DNA of 64,000 bases from the NCBI GenBank assembly GCA_944354265.1, contig CALVPX010000002.1, positions 22,944-86,943 of the forward strand, read 5' to 3'. This stretch comes from an uncultured Clostridia bacterium. GTDB taxonomy: Bacteria; Bacillota; Clostridia; Christensenellales; Borkfalkiaceae. Below, in pieces: positions 1 through 8,961 of the stretch. Within the stretch, counting starts at the first letter, position 1. Each line of letters opens with the position of its first letter. The position numbers and the translations under genes were made by a program. The notes beneath the pieces were generated by a model that was not told where the DNA came from, made no database searches, and was given only the letters and a program-made list of their open reading frames with translations.

Positions 1-46
1 TATTATAAACTGCCCCGCGGCTCTCTTGCCGCAGGAGGTAAATTTT

Positions 47-391
47 ATGATAAAGCGAGGAGAACTCTACTACGCCGACCTCTCACCCGTTGTCGGCAGC
101 GAACAGGGCGGCGTCCGTCCCGTCCTCGTCGTTCAGAACGACGTCGGCAACAAATTTTCGCCCACGGTCATCGCGGCGGCGGTCACAAGTAAGATAAACA
201 AGGCAAAACTGCCCACGCACATAGAACTGCCCGAGGGCGTCTACGGCCTCAACAAGGACTCCGTAATCCTGCTCGAACAGATTCGTACTCTCGATAAGCG
301 CCGTTTAAAGGAGAGGATAGGCGAACTTCCCACCGAAACCATGTCGCAGGTCGACAAAGCAATTTTAATAAGCTTAGGCTTCATCAAATAG
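47..391 (+). CDS. mazF: MazF/EndoA-type mRNA interferase toxin
   Basis: A type II toxin of the MazF/PemK family. Members of this family (EndoA in Bacillus) are ribosome-independent endoribonucleases that cut single-stranded mRNA at short motifs. The 114-residue protein opens with the family signature [19 protein letters not shown], followed by RPVLVVQND and the TSKINK and [11 protein letters not shown] blocks, so it is full length. The ATG at 47 follows a strong AGGAGG site with good spacing; an in-frame TTG at 26 is less likely. The matching antitoxin normally lies just upstream. It must be outside the window or elsewhere, since only 46 bases precede the gene. A hairpin follows the stop. Family assignment is firm; the cleavage specificity is not known from sequence. 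Confidence 0.95.
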   Translation: MIKRGELYYADLSPVVGSEQGGVRPVLVVQNDVGNKFSPTVIAAAVTSKINKAKLPTHIELPEGVYGLNKDSVILLEQIRTLDKRRLKERIGELPTETMSQVDKAILISLGFIK

Positions 392-392
392 A

Positions 393-428
393 GGGGCGCA
401 ACTTTTAAAGTTGCGCCCCCACTCTTTT
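393..428 (+). terminator. Hairpin terminator after mazF
   Basis: A 13-bp perfect palindrome with arms GGGGCGCAACTTT and AAAGTTGCGCCCC (393-405, 407-419), followed by a short T-containing stretch (CACTCTTTTGC). It separates mazF from lspA. The run of T is poor, so efficiency is uncertain. Confidence 0.65.
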
Positions 429-490
429 GCGGCGCCTTATTTTTTACAAAAATTTGCGCCAAAACACTTTTATTCGCCGCCGCGCTGTGT

Positions 491-496
491 TATAAT
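491..496 (+). promoter_or_regulatory. lspA -10 box, 6 nt from the ATG
   Basis: A perfect TATAAT ends 6 nt before the lspA start codon. Transcription normally starts about 7 nt after the -10 box, so the mRNA would begin at or next to the A of the ATG. No Shine-Dalgarno site can be seen. The -35 region (around 468-474) is weak. Confidence 0.6.
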
Positions 497-502
497 CTAA
501 TC

Positions 503-1093
503 ATGGCAAACAAAAAATTAAAACTTCATTTCGGCAAGGTCAGCATAATACTCATCTTTGTGTGCATTGCGCTCATTGCCGTCGACCTAATATTAAAACA
601 CTTCGAGGAGGCGCAGGATTGGCAGTTCACCGTCATTCCCGGCCTCATATGGGTCGAACACGGCCACCACAACACGGGCGCAGCATTTTCCTTCCTTGCA
701 GGGGCGGAGTGGGGGCAGACCTTCCTCACCGTATTCACGATAATTCTCCTCGCTGCGCTCATCACGGCGTTTGTGTTCATTCCCGAGCGCGCCGCCTTCT
801 TAAAGACGGCTCTCGCCATGATCATCGCAGGCGCCATCGGCAACCTCGTCGACAGGGCGGCCTTCGGCTATGTGCGCGACTTCGTTTGGGTGGGCATAGG
901 CTCCTTCGGGGCGTACTGCAACTTTGCCGACTTCTTCATCGTGTTCGGCGTAATTTTTGCCGTCGTCGATTTTCTCTTCCTCAACGAATGGGCCTTAATT
1001 CCCCTCACAAAGCATGCCAAGGCCGCGCAGGCAAAGAATAAGGAGAGCTCCTCATCGGACGGCGACGGAGAGCAAGGGGACGCGGGCGAATAA
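503..1093 (+). CDS. lspA: Lipoprotein signal peptidase (signal peptidase II)
   Basis: An inner-membrane aspartic protease that removes the signal peptide of diacylglyceryl-modified prolipoproteins. The 196-residue protein has about four membrane segments. It shows the family motifs NTGAAF (57-62), GNLVDR with catalytic Asp118, and NFADFFIVFG with catalytic Asp143. After residue 170 there is a Lys/Ala then Ser/Asp/Glu-rich cytoplasmic tail not needed by the family. Likely substrates in this window are the lipoproteins at 8.4, 9.4 and 45.4 kb. It overlaps the next gene by one base (TAATG), so the two are translationally coupled. The -10 box lies only 6 nt upstream of the ATG, suggesting a leaderless transcript. 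Confidence 0.95.
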   Translation: MANKKLKLHFGKVSIILIFVCIALIAVDLILKHFEEAQDWQFTVIPGLIWVEHGHHNTGAAFSFLAGAEWGQTFLTVFTIILLAALITAFVFIPERAAFLKTALAMIIAGAIGNLVDRAAFGYVRDFVWVGIGSFGAYCNFADFFIVFGVIFAVVDFLFLNEWALIPLTKHAKAAQAKNKESSSSDGDGEQGDAGE

Positions 1094-2022
1094 TGCAGAC
1101 CGTCAGCTTTTTTTCGCCCAAAAATTATGAACGGGCGGACATATGCCTCTGCGAACAGCTTGAAGGCCGCACCCGCTCGGCAGTAAAAAAACTGTTCGAA
1201 GGCGGCATGGTCACCATAGGCGGCAGACTCGCCAAGCCCTCGCAGAGCGTGGCGGAGGGGGAAGCGGTGGAGTGCACCCTGCCCGATCCCGTCGAAATTT
1301 CCGCCCGGCCGGAGGATATCCCCCTCGACGTAGTCTACGAGGACGACGACATCGCCGTCATAAACAAACAGCAGGGGCTCACCGTCCACGTCGGCAACGG
1401 CAATCTCGACGGCACTTTGGTCAACGCCCTGCTCTTTCACTTAAAAAATTTAAGCGGCGTCGGCGGCGCTCTGCGTCCCGGCATCGTGCACAGAATAGAT
1501 AAAAACACCTCGGGGCTGCTCGTCGTCGCCAAGAACGACAGCGCTCACCTCAGCCTCGCAAAGCAGATAGAGCAAAAGACCTGCAGCCGCCAATACCTCG
1601 CCCTGTTGGAGGGCAACTTGAAAAACGACAGCGGCACCGTCACCACTTACATAGGCCGCAGCCCGTCCGACCGCGTAAAAATGGCCGTTGTCCCGCCCGA
1701 AAAGGGCAAGATTGCCATAACCGACTATAAAGTCGAACAGCGCAGCTCGGGCTATACCCTCTGCCGCTTCACATTGCACACGGGCAGAACTCATCAGATA
1801 CGCGTGCACGCAAAGTATCTCGGCCACCCCGTCGTCGGCGACGACGTCTACGGCATAAAAAAGCAGCGCTTTGCCCTCAACGGCCAGCTTCTGCACGCCT
1901 GCCGGCTAGAGTTGACTCACCCCCGCACGGGCGAGCGCATGGCATTCACCGCGCCCCTGCCCGACTATTTTGCGGCTGTGCTCAAAAAACTCAGCTTTGA
2001 CGTCGCCTCTATAGTATATTGA
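1093..2022 (+). CDS. RluA/RluD-family 23S rRNA pseudouridine synthase
   Basis: Isomerises uridine to pseudouridine in RNA, most likely large-subunit rRNA. The 309-residue protein has an N-terminal S4-like RNA-binding domain (about 12-65), then the catalytic domain with the signature HRIDKNTSGLLVVAKN, where Asp136 is the nucleophile. The RTHQIRVH motif (about residues 232-239) and the block HPVVGDDVYG are also present. The start overlaps the lspA stop by one base. lspA next to an RluD homologue is the usual Firmicutes arrangement (lspA-rluD). Which rRNA position it modifies cannot be read from the sequence, so no symbol is given. Confidence 0.92.
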   Translation: MQTVSFFSPKNYERADICLCEQLEGRTRSAVKKLFEGGMVTIGGRLAKPSQSVAEGEAVECTLPDPVEISARPEDIPLDVVYEDDDIAVINKQQGLTVHVGNGNLDGTLVNALLFHLKNLSGVGGALRPGIVHRIDKNTSGLLVVAKNDSAHLSLAKQIEQKTCSRQYLALLEGNLKNDSGTVTTYIGRSPSDRVKMAVVPPEKGKIAITDYKVEQRSSGYTLCRFTLHTGRTHQIRVHAKYLGHPVVGDDVYGIKKQRFALNGQLLHACRLELTHPRTGERMAFTAPLPDYFAAVLKKLSFDVASIVY

Positions 2023-2073
2023 CTGCGATAATATCTCCCTTTATGGGAATAATATTTTTAAGGAGTACTCTCT

Positions 2074-2409
2074 ATGGCAAAAAAAAGAACTACTACAAAA
2101 TCTACGACTTCAAACGGTGAAATATTAAGGTTCTGCGCCTTTTGGGGCATGGCGGTTGCCGCCGTGCTCTATCTCATATCGGGGCTCATCGCCTGCATCG
2201 CACAGTGGACGGGCGAAGTGGGCGCAACGCTGCAGCGCATATGCGGCATAATCAGCCTGCTCGGCAGCATTGCAATAGTCATCGCCATCGCCTTCCCCGC
2301 ATATTCATATGTGCGCGGCAAGAGCAAGACGTGGAAAATTTTGTATTGGATTTTCCTCGCGGTGTTCGTGCTCGGCGTGGTATTCGGCGCAATCCCCTCA
2401 ATCGCATAA
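2074..2409 (+). CDS. Small three-helix membrane protein, unknown function
   Basis: I do not recognise a family. The 111-residue protein has a short Lys/Thr/Ser-rich start (about 1-14), then three predicted membrane segments (about 22-42, 55-75, 85-108) joined by short loops, one of which is basic (RGKSKTWK). The ATG follows an AAGGAG site. It lies between the pseudouridine synthase and der with its own terminator behind it, so it may be monocistronic or the last gene of the lspA unit. Confidence 0.7.
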   Translation: MAKKRTTTKSTTSNGEILRFCAFWGMAVAAVLYLISGLIACIAQWTGEVGATLQRICGIISLLGSIAIVIAIAFPAYSYVRGKSKTWKILYWIFLAVFVLGVVFGAIPSIA

Positions 2410-2423
2410 TTAATCGCACTATG

Positions 2424-2462
2424 GCGCCCGCGCTTTTGTAAAAAAGCGCGGGCGCATTTTTC
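2424..2462 (+). terminator. Intrinsic terminator before der
   Basis: A 14-bp GC-rich stem (GCGCCCGCGCTTTT with AAAAGCGCGGGCGC, loop GTAA) followed by ATTTTTC. Confidence 0.85.
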
Positions 2463-2491
2463 TTTACAAATTGCCCCTTTTAAGTTATAAT
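2463..2491 (+). promoter_or_regulatory. der promoter
   Basis: TTTACA (2463-2468), a 17-bp spacer and TATAAT (2486-2491). The 5' leader to the der ATG is about 30 nt. Confidence 0.8.
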
Positions 2492-2526
2492 GTCATTGAA
2501 ATAAACAAAGAGCAGGGTCAATTTTT

Positions 2527-3843
2527 ATGGCAAATCCTTTAGTTGCAATCGTCGGCAGGCCAAATGTCGGCAAAAGCACTTTCTTCAATAAAGTAGTTGG
2601 CCGCAAGGTCTCCATAACCGAGGACAGGCTGGGCGTCACCCGCGACAGACTGTATGCCGACGCCGAATGGCGGGGCAAAAACTTTTCCCTCGTCGATACG
2701 GGCGGCATAGAGCTGAAGTCCGAGGACACCATGTGGAAGGAGATAAAAAAACAGGCCGAAGTGGCAATCGACACCGCGCAGGTCATCCTCTTTTTCGTCG
2801 ACGGAAGGGAGGGGCTCACCGCCGCCGATTACGACGTGGCCGACATGCTCCGCCGCTCCAAAAAGCCCGTCATCCTCGTCGTCAATAAAATCGACGAATA
2901 TTCTGAGGAGAAGGTGTTCGAGTTTTACTCCCTCGGCCTCGGCGAACCCTTCCCCGTCTCAAGCGAACACTCAACGGGCATAGGCGACGTCTTGGATGAA
3001 GCCGTCAGTTGGTTCGAAAAGTACGAAAACGAGGAGGACGACTCCATAAAGATTGCCGTCGTCGGCAAGCCCAACGCGGGCAAGAGCTCGCTCGTCAACA
3101 AGCTTTTAGGCTTCGAGCGCTCAATCGTCACCGACATCGCAGGCACCACCCGCGACGCAATCGATACCAAGTTCACCTACGACGGAAGGAATTACACCAT
3201 AATCGACACCGCCGGCATACGCAAAAAGGCAAAGGTGGAGGACGATGTGGAGTATTACTCGGTAATGCGCGCCTTCGACGCCGTCCGCCGCGCCGACGTC
3301 TGCCTTCTCGTCGTCGACTGCACCGAGGGGCTCACCGAACAGGATACAAAAATAATCGGCTATGTGCACGAACAGGGCAAGCCCTCGGTAGTCGTCATGA
3401 ACAAGTGGGACCTTATCGAAAAGGATACCAACACCATAAACAAGTTTGAGGACAAGCTCAAGGAAGATTTAAAGTTTATGGACTATTTCCGCTCGATCTA
3501 CGTCTCCGCCAAGACGGGTCAGCGCACCGAAAAGATAATGGCGGCGGTGGACGAAGTGTATGCAAACGCCCACTTCCGCGTGCCCACGGGCACTTTGAAC
3601 GACCTCATCTCCGACACAATCCGCGCCAACGAGCCGCCCTCCTACAACGGCAGGCGCTTGAAGGTCTATTATTCCTCGCAGGTGTCCGTCGCCCCGCCCA
3701 CGTTTGTGCTGTTCGTAAATTCAACCGACCTTCTTCATTTCTCTTACGAGCGCTTCCTCGAAAATACTCTGCGCAAGTGCTTCAATTTCTCGGGCACGCC
3801 CATAAGAATTGTCACCCGCGAGCGCGACAAAAAGGAGAACTGA
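2527..3843 (+). CDS. der: Ribosome biogenesis GTPase Der (EngA)
   Basis: An essential GTPase for 50S subunit maturation, with two tandem G domains and a C-terminal KH-like domain. At 438 residues it is standard length. The first G domain starts at GRPNVGKST (10-18) with DTGG and NKID. The second has GKPNAGKSS, DTAGIRKK and NKWD. The C-terminal KH-like part contains FVLFVN. The Shine-Dalgarno is weak. plsY follows almost directly, with its ATG two bases after the der stop; der-plsY is a common Firmicutes pair. Confidence 0.97.
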   Translation: MANPLVAIVGRPNVGKSTFFNKVVGRKVSITEDRLGVTRDRLYADAEWRGKNFSLVDTGGIELKSEDTMWKEIKKQAEVAIDTAQVILFFVDGREGLTAADYDVADMLRRSKKPVILVVNKIDEYSEEKVFEFYSLGLGEPFPVSSEHSTGIGDVLDEAVSWFEKYENEEDDSIKIAVVGKPNAGKSSLVNKLLGFERSIVTDIAGTTRDAIDTKFTYDGRNYTIIDTAGIRKKAKVEDDVEYYSVMRAFDAVRRADVCLLVVDCTEGLTEQDTKIIGYVHEQGKPSVVVMNKWDLIEKDTNTINKFEDKLKEDLKFMDYFRSIYVSAKTGQRTEKIMAAVDEVYANAHFRVPTGTLNDLISDTIRANEPPSYNGRRLKVYYSSQVSVAPPTFVLFVNSTDLLHFSYERFLENTLRKCFNFSGTPIRIVTRERDKKEN

Positions 3844-3844
3844 A

Positions 3845-4573
3845 ATGTTCATATCAATCTCCAACACATGGTATTGGTTTTTGCTCGGCGCTGTCGTCAG
3901 CTATTTTATCGGCTGTTTCAACTTCGCCGTGCTCATCTCCAAGTTAAAGCATAAAGATATCCGCAACGTAGGTAGCGGCAACCCCGGCACAATGAATATG
4001 TCGCGCACATTCGGTTGGAAAATCGGCCTCATCAATTTTCTGTGCGACGCGTTAAAGGGCATCATTCCCGTAATGGTCGGCCACCTCGCCTTTGCAGGCA
4101 TGTATTTTCAGGGCACTTCCTTCGCCGTAACCGATTTTTCGCGCTATCTCTTCGGCCTGTGCGCCGTAATCGGCCACATTTTCCCCGTCACCATGAAGTT
4201 TAAGGGCGGCAAGGGCATCGCAACAACGCTCGGCGTGTTCACCTGCGGCGTCACCTGCGAAGTCGGTTGGTTCTTCCCGCTCGCCTTTGCCCTCCTCGTC
4301 GGCGTCGTGCTCTACATATACGCCTTCGAATGGGGCTCCATGGGCTCTCTGCTCGGCGTTTCGGGCTTCACGATATGGCAGGGCATAATCTTCTTTCTGC
4401 GCTATCAGGCCATGCTCTCCAACGCATGGGTAATTGCTACATTTATGCTGTTGCTCGTCTACAACCTCTTAACGTGGATAGCCCACCGCGTCAACCTCTA
4501 CAAGCTGATGGGGGGAGAGGAGCACCGCACCTCGGTAAAAAAGATGCTCCACAAAAAGAAAAACAAGGCATAA
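3845..4573 (+). CDS. plsY: Acyl-phosphate glycerol-3-phosphate acyltransferase PlsY
   Basis: An integral membrane enzyme that moves an acyl group from acyl-phosphate to glycerol-3-phosphate, the first step of phospholipid synthesis in Gram-positives. The 242-residue protein shows the PlsY signatures GSGNPGTMNMSRTFG and GHIFPVTMKFKGGKGIATTLG and several membrane helices. The ATG at 3845 was chosen over an in-frame upstream start inside der because GGAG lies 7-10 nt before it. It is somewhat longer than the roughly 200-residue norm, with a basic tail (KKMLHKKKNK). Confidence 0.95.
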   Translation: MFISISNTWYWFLLGAVVSYFIGCFNFAVLISKLKHKDIRNVGSGNPGTMNMSRTFGWKIGLINFLCDALKGIIPVMVGHLAFAGMYFQGTSFAVTDFSRYLFGLCAVIGHIFPVTMKFKGGKGIATTLGVFTCGVTCEVGWFFPLAFALLVGVVLYIYAFEWGSMGSLLGVSGFTIWQGIIFFLRYQAMLSNAWVIATFMLLLVYNLLTWIAHRVNLYKLMGGEEHRTSVKKMLHKKKNKA

Positions 4574-4600
4574 TGTCCCATTTAAACGAAGTCAAAAACA

Positions 4601-4637
4601 CGGCGGGCGCAACCTCACGGTTGCGCCCGCCGCTATT
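4601..4637. terminator. Convergent terminator plsY / membrane protein
   Basis: A 14-bp stem (CGGCGGGCGCAACC with GGTTGCGCCCGCCG, loop TCAC) with ATTTT on one side and a T-rich stretch on the other strand. It sits between two convergent genes and probably serves both. Confidence 0.75.
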
Positions 4638-4664
4638 TTCTGATACCTAAATAATTGTTAAAAT

Positions 4665-5156
4665 TTATTTCTTCTTTTTATCATTCTTGTCGTCAGGCGT
4701 GTTCTCCACCGACTGAATGGCATATTCAATGGCGGGGTTAACATCCAAAATTGCCTGCACAAAGTCGGTGTACTGCGAAGGCTTTATCACGATAATAATA
4801 TAGCTCTCGTCCTTGAAGTACACCAAAAGCTTGTCGGTTTCCCTGTCAAGCACAACAATGTCTATCTGCTTTACGTCGTAGCTGCTGCGTATAAACCCGA
4901 ACGCCGTCCTGAGCGTCTTTTGATTGACAGAGTAATAAGATGAGCACAGCACGCTTACAAGCAGTCCGCCCGCGACTATCGTAATGAAGAACATTAAAAT
5001 ATATAGTACGAGCGGCAAAGCGGGGTTGACGGCATAGGATATGCCTTGGGTGATGCAAACATACAGGTTGACTATAAATCCCGCAAGGCATACGGCGAGT
5101 CCTGCAATTATGAGAATAAGCGTCAGCCTCGGGAAGGAGTATTTGAACTTTTTCAT
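4665..5156 (-). CDS. Two-helix membrane protein with PH-like C-terminal part
   Basis: No named family recognised with confidence. The 163-residue protein has two N-terminal membrane helices (about 10-32 and 44-72), then a soluble region of alternating strands (SVNQKTLRTAFGFIRSSYDV, DIVVLDRETDKLLVYFKD) like a membrane-anchored PH-type domain. It ends in a Lys/Asp tail (DDKNDKKKK). The start at 5156 is preferred over one at 5279 because a full promoter lies directly before it. The -10 box is only 6 nt from the ATG, so the mRNA is probably leaderless. It points against all its neighbours. Confidence 0.75.
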   Translation of the reverse strand: MKKFKYSFPRLTLILIIAGLAVCLAGFIVNLYVCITQGISYAVNPALPLVLYILMFFITIVAGGLLVSVLCSSYYSVNQKTLRTAFGFIRSSYDVKQIDIVVLDRETDKLLVYFKDESYIIIVIKPSQYTDFVQAILDVNPAIEYAIQSVENTPDDKNDKKKK

Positions 5157-5162
5157 AGCTCC

Positions 5163-5191
5163 ATTATATACCGCCCCGTTAAAAAAATCAA
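5163..5191 (-). promoter_or_regulatory. Promoter of the 4665-5156 gene, leaderless geometry
   Basis: On the minus strand: TTGATT (5191-5186), a 17-bp spacer, TATAAT (5168-5163), then GGAGCT and the ATG. The predicted start of transcription is the ATG itself. Confidence 0.7.
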
Positions 5192-5238
5192 CCCTTGCCG
5201 TATAAATTTTACATTGTGCCGCGACGGGCAAAAAAACA

Positions 5239-5270
5239 GCGGGGCGCGAAGGCTTGCCTTCGCGCCCCGC
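5239..5270 (-). terminator. Orphan hairpin terminator pointing left
   Basis: A 15-bp stem (GCGGGGCGCGAAGGC and its complement) with a run of seven T only on the minus strand. No minus-strand gene lies to its right, so it may insulate the 4665-5156 gene from antisense transcription. Confidence 0.6.
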
Positions 5271-5324
5271 TTCATACAAACAAAGTCAAAATTGCGTTTA
5301 TTTTTAATTTGCCCCTTCCAGCGC

Positions 5325-5353
5325 TTGAAAAATTTTACATAATATAGTAAAAT
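5325..5353 (+). promoter_or_regulatory. Promoter of the hydratase-traX operon
   Basis: TTGAAA (5325-5330), a 17-bp spacer and TAAAAT (5348-5353), followed by a leader of about 28 nt with a GGGAG site. Confidence 0.7.
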
Positions 5354-5387
5354 AAAATTATTATCGAAATTTACGGGAGTATGGCAC

Positions 5388-7613
5388 ATGATTAAGTTAA
5401 TTAAAAGCGGAGTTTATTACACGGGCGGAAAACTTGTAAAGGAAAATGTCGCCTTCATGCGCGAAGAGCAGAAGAGGGAGGCCATAAAGGGCACGCTCGC
5501 CTATCGCATTCTCTCTGCGCACAACACGGGCAGCGATGACAACCTCAAAATCAAGTTCGACGCCCTCGCCTCGCACGACATAACCTACGTCGGCATAATC
5601 CAGACCGCCAAGGCCTCAGGCCTCACAAAATTCCCCATTCCATACACCCTCACAAACTGTCACAATTCGCTGTGCGCCGTCGGCGGAACTATCAACGAGG
5701 ATGACCACATGTTCGGCCTCTCCGCCGCAAAAAAATACGGCGGCAACTATGTCCCGCCCCACCTTGCGGTCATCCATCAATACATGCGCGAAATGGAGGC
5801 TGCCTGCGGCAAGATGATTTTGGGCTCCGACAGCCACACCCGTTACGGCGCCCTCGGCACCATGGCGATAGGTGAAGGCGGGCCCGAACTTGTAAAGCAG
5901 CTCCTCGGCCAAACTTACGACGTCGCCCGTCCCAAGGTCATCGCCGTATATTTAAGGGGCAAGCTCAAAAAGGGCGTCGGTCCTCACGACGTGGCAATCG
6001 CCTTGGTCGGCGCCACCTTCAAAAAGGGCTTCGTCAAAAACTGTGTGCTCGAATTTATCGGCCCCGGCATCGCCAACCTCTCCATGGATTACCGCTGCGG
6101 GATAGACGTAATGACCACCGAAACGGCCTGCCTCTCGTCCATTTGGGAGGCGGACGATGTAACCCGCGATTACTTTAAAATTCACGGCAGGGAGGAGGCC
6201 TTCAAGCCCCTTCACCCCGCCGACCCCGCCTATTACGACGGCGCCGTCGTCATAGACCTCTCGCGCGTCGAACCCATGATAGCCCTGCCCTTCCATCCCT
6301 CCAACGCCTATACCATCCATGAGGTAATCGAAAATCCCCGCGACATTCTCGGCGCGGTAGAGGAGGCGGGCAACAGGCTCAAGGGCAACAAAAAGCCCTT
6401 CAAGCTGCTCGACAAGGTCCTGCCCGACGGCATACACGTCAGTCAGGGCATAATAGCCGGCTGTGCGGGCGGCACATACGAAAACGTCGCCGAAGCTGCC
6501 GAAATTCTGCGCGGCAAGAGCTGCGGTTTCGACGAATTTTCTCTCTCCGTCTATCCCCAAAGTCAGCCCGTTTTCAAGTGCCTTGCAGATAACGGCTACG
6601 TCTCCGCATTAATGGAGAGCGGCGCCATAGTCAAGACGGCGTTCTGCGGCCCCTGCTTCGGCGCGGGCGACACCCCTGCCGACAACGGCTTCTCCATCCG
6701 CCACACCACCCGCAACTTTGAAAACAGGGAGGGCTCCAAACTCGGCGAACAGCAGCTTGCGGCAGTCGCACTTATGGACGCCCGCTCTATTGCGGCCACT
6801 GCGGCCAACGGCGGCATTTTAACGCCCGCAACCGAGGCAACTTTTACCAAAAAGGTCAAAAAGTATTACTTTGACAAGGCAATTTACGACCACCGCGTCT
6901 ACCGCGGCGCCCTCAACCCCAAGGAGGACGAACAGCTCGTCTACGGCAACAACATCGCCGATTGGCCCGAACAGATCCCCATGGCTAAAAACGTGCTCAT
7001 AAAGGCGGTGTCCGTCATCGACGACCCCGTCACCACCACCGACGAGCTCATTCCCTCGGGCGAAACTTCGTCCTACCGCTCCAACCCCTTAAGGCTTGCC
7101 GAGTTCGCCCTCTCAAGGAAGGACCCCGGCTACGTCGGCAGGGCAAAGCAGGTCAAGGCGGCAGAGGAGGAGAGGAGGTCCACAGGCTCCCTTCCCGAGG
7201 AGGTCTTAAAGGAAGTTGGTATACAGCTCGCGCCCGACACAATGTACGGCAGCTGCGTCATCGCAAGAAAGCCGGGCGACGGCTCCGCACGCGAGCAGGC
7301 TGCCTCCTGTCAGCGCGTACTCGGCGGCGTGGCAAACATCGCTCAGGAATACGCCACCAAGCGCTATCGCTCCAACCTCATCAATTGGGGCATGCTTCCC
7401 TTGATTTCTAAGTCCTTCGACTACAAGGTCGGCGACTATATATATATTGAAAACATAACCGACTATGTCAAGCAAAACGAGCCTACAATCCCTGCAAAGT
7501 TGATAACAAACGGCAAGGTAAAAACTATTTACCTCACTTTGGGCGCGCTCACGGAGGAGGAGAAGAAAATAATCCTCTCGGGCTGCCTCATAAACTACAA
7601 TAAGGTCAAATGA
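5388..7613 (+). CDS. Aconitase-superfamily hydratase (YbhJ-like)
   Basis: A cytoplasmic [4Fe-4S] (de)hydratase of the aconitase superfamily. At 741 residues it is close to the length of E. coli YbhJ, whose substrate is unknown. The cluster ligands are visible: a cysteine in [12 protein letters not shown] (about 361) and the CGPC pair in [12 protein letters not shown] (about 419 and 422). Substrate-side motifs [12 protein letters not shown] and a C-terminal swivel domain ([19 protein letters not shown], then [13 protein letters not shown]) are present. It is not a clear match to canonical AcnA, LeuC or homoaconitase, so the substrate should be left open. The stop overlaps the TraX-like start by 4 bases. 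Confidence 0.82.
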   Translation: MIKLIKSGVYYTGGKLVKENVAFMREEQKREAIKGTLAYRILSAHNTGSDDNLKIKFDALASHDITYVGIIQTAKASGLTKFPIPYTLTNCHNSLCAVGGTINEDDHMFGLSAAKKYGGNYVPPHLAVIHQYMREMEAACGKMILGSDSHTRYGALGTMAIGEGGPELVKQLLGQTYDVARPKVIAVYLRGKLKKGVGPHDVAIALVGATFKKGFVKNCVLEFIGPGIANLSMDYRCGIDVMTTETACLSSIWEADDVTRDYFKIHGREEAFKPLHPADPAYYDGAVVIDLSRVEPMIALPFHPSNAYTIHEVIENPRDILGAVEEAGNRLKGNKKPFKLLDKVLPDGIHVSQGIIAGCAGGTYENVAEAAEILRGKSCGFDEFSLSVYPQSQPVFKCLADNGYVSALMESGAIVKTAFCGPCFGAGDTPADNGFSIRHTTRNFENREGSKLGEQQLAAVALMDARSIAATAANGGILTPATEATFTKKVKKYYFDKAIYDHRVYRGALNPKEDEQLVYGNNIADWPEQIPMAKNVLIKAVSVIDDPVTTTDELIPSGETSSYRSNPLRLAEFALSRKDPGYVGRAKQVKAAEEERRSTGSLPEEVLKEVGIQLAPDTMYGSCVIARKPGDGSAREQAASCQRVLGGVANIAQEYATKRYRSNLINWGMLPLISKSFDYKVGDYIYIENITDYVKQNEPTIPAKLITNGKVKTIYLTLGALTEEEKKIILSGCLINYNKVK

Positions 7614-8368
7614 ATATAAAATTTTTAAACGGCAACGGGGTCAAGCTTCTCGCTGCCGTTTTAATGGTCATAGACCACATCGGCATGTTTTTTTTCCCTA
7701 CGCTCATGTGGATAAGGTGCATAGGGAGGATTTCCTTACCTCTCTTTGCCTACATGATTTCAGAGGGCTGCCGCTACACAAAAAATAAATTAAAACATAT
7801 ATCGCTGCTCTTCGGCGTGGCGCTCGCCTGTCAGCTTGTCTACTTTTTTGTCGGCAACTCATTGCAGATGAGCATACTCGTCACCTTCACGCTGTCAACG
7901 CTCATAATTTACGCCATGCAGTACTTCAAATATTGTCTCCTTGCCGAAGAAAAGATGAGTAAGGTGCTGCTCTCCGCCGTGCTCTTTATAGGTATGGTTT
8001 TCCTTACTTATTTTCTGAACAGCATAAGCTTCATCGGCGGAATACCTTTTTCCATAGAGTACGGCTTTTGGGGCTGCATGCTGCCCGTGTTCGCTTCAAT
8101 TTTCGATTTCCGCGGCCTGCCGCAGTGCCCGCTCTCTAAGTGGGACAATCATTTTGTCCGTCAGCTGTGCTTCGCCATAGGGCTGTTCTTACTGTGCCTC
8201 ACGCACTATCTCTTCCGCGACAATGTGTGGCAGTGGTTTTCGCTCATCGCGCTCATTCCCCTCGCCTGTTACAACGGGCAAAAGGGAAAGCTCAATTTAA
8301 AGTATTTCTTTTACATATTTTATCCCGCGCACCTCGCGCTCTTTTACATCATCGCTTACTTCATTTAA
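7610..8368 (+). CDS. TraX-family membrane protein
   Basis: A polytopic membrane protein (252 residues, about seven or eight helices) of the TraX family, named after the F-pilin N-acetylase. Chromosomal Firmicutes copies have no known pilin partner. The N-terminal block [27 protein letters not shown], quoted here only as DHIGMFFF and [14 protein letters not shown], is the family hallmark. It overlaps the hydratase by ATGA, so it is translationally coupled, but a functional link is not evident. It is followed by a bidirectional terminator. Confidence 0.85.
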   Translation: MNIKFLNGNGVKLLAAVLMVIDHIGMFFFPTLMWIRCIGRISLPLFAYMISEGCRYTKNKLKHISLLFGVALACQLVYFFVGNSLQMSILVTFTLSTLIIYAMQYFKYCLLAEEKMSKVLLSAVLFIGMVFLTYFLNSISFIGGIPFSIEYGFWGCMLPVFASIFDFRGLPQCPLSKWDNHFVRQLCFAIGLFLLCLTHYLFRDNVWQWFSLIALIPLACYNGQKGKLNLKYFFYIFYPAHLALFYIIAYFI

Positions 8369-8398
8369 AAAATCCGCGCCGTTGAGCGCGGATTTTTT
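8367..8398. terminator. Bidirectional terminator
   Basis: A 13-bp stem (AAAAAATCCGCGC with GCGCGGATTTTTT) with T runs on both strands, between the convergent traX-like gene and the lipoprotein gene. Confidence 0.9.
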
Positions 8399-8408
8399 AA
8401 CGTACTTT

Positions 8409-8771
8409 TCAGTTGTCTGTGTCGGGGTTGATCTCTTCAGGCTGACCGTCGCCTCCGTGTTCGGGGCAATGCGGGCAATCGGGGCAGTCCTGCCCGCTCT
8501 TTTTGCCGAATATGTGCCTCGGTCTGTGCCTGTCTTTGGGGCTGTGAGGAGGGGGAATCTTTCCGTCCGGCCTCTTTTCATCGAGAGGCCGAAGGGGGTC
8601 GACGGGTGTATTTTCATCATCGGGCATCTGCTCCGTGCCGTCGCCCTCGCGTATGATGCGCGTGCCGGGCTCGTCGTTGAGATTTTGTCCGCCCGTCTGT
8701 CCTTCGCCGCAGCCGCACATGGCGGCGGCAGCGCACGTCAGTAAAATTAAGGATAAAGTCTTAAGTTTCAT
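8409..8771 (-). CDS. Small acidic lipoprotein, unknown function
   Basis: A 120-residue predicted lipoprotein. It has a basic start (MKLK), a hydrophobic stretch, and a lipobox ending at the cysteine in AAAMCGCGEG (about residue 20). The mature part is hydrophilic and rich in Asp, Glu, Pro and Gly, with a His/Arg patch (KDRHRPRHIFGKK) and a Cys/His cluster (CPDCPHCPEHGGDG) that could bind a metal. I recognise no family. The ATG at 8771 was chosen; a TTG two codons upstream is possible. Confidence 0.65.
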   Translation of the reverse strand: MKLKTLSLILLTCAAAAMCGCGEGQTGGQNLNDEPGTRIIREGDGTEQMPDDENTPVDPLRPLDEKRPDGKIPPPHSPKDRHRPRHIFGKKSGQDCPDCPHCPEHGGDGQPEEINPDTDN

Positions 8772-8844
8772 ACCCAAAGTTTGCGCCCCTTTTACAAAAT
8801 TATGTAAATCGCTTGCTTTTGCCCCCGTTATATGATAAATTATC

Positions 8845-8960
8845 TGTGCCTGAGTTTGCAGGTTCGCCTAAAAACGAAGGGGTCGTCTTTAATTTACAAG
8901 CGCGCACAATTCCTGTGCGCCCTTAAAGCGTGCTCCCTTCAAGGCAAGGGGGTATTTTTT
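8845..8960 (+). promoter_or_regulatory. Structured leader with terminator over the start site
   Basis: The leader of the TM1266-type gene is about 115 nt long and can fold into several hairpins. They are CCTG/CAGG (8849-8862), a composite stem CTTTAA-GCGCAC / GTGCGC-TTAAAG (8887-8928), and a 7-bp stem CTCCCTT/AAGGGGG (8933-8952) followed by TATTTTTTT. The last is an intrinsic terminator whose 3' arm doubles as the ribosome-binding site. AAGGGG at 8877-8882 could instead pair with CTCCCTT, giving an antiterminator. I do not recognise a known riboswitch class. A candidate promoter (TTGCTT at about 8812, TAAATT 17 nt later) precedes it. Confidence 0.55.
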
Positions 8961-8961
8961 T

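Noticed and set aside
562-1041. Long Arg-rich alternative frame inside lspA, and similar Arg/His-rich frames in der, purF, infB and others
   Set aside because: They are by-products of GC-rich third positions; the genuine genes carry family motifs in the other frame.
868-1440. 190-codon minus frame across the lspA/pseudouridine synthase junction
   Set aside because: It spans two certain genes on the other strand and shows no recognisable motif or ribosome site.
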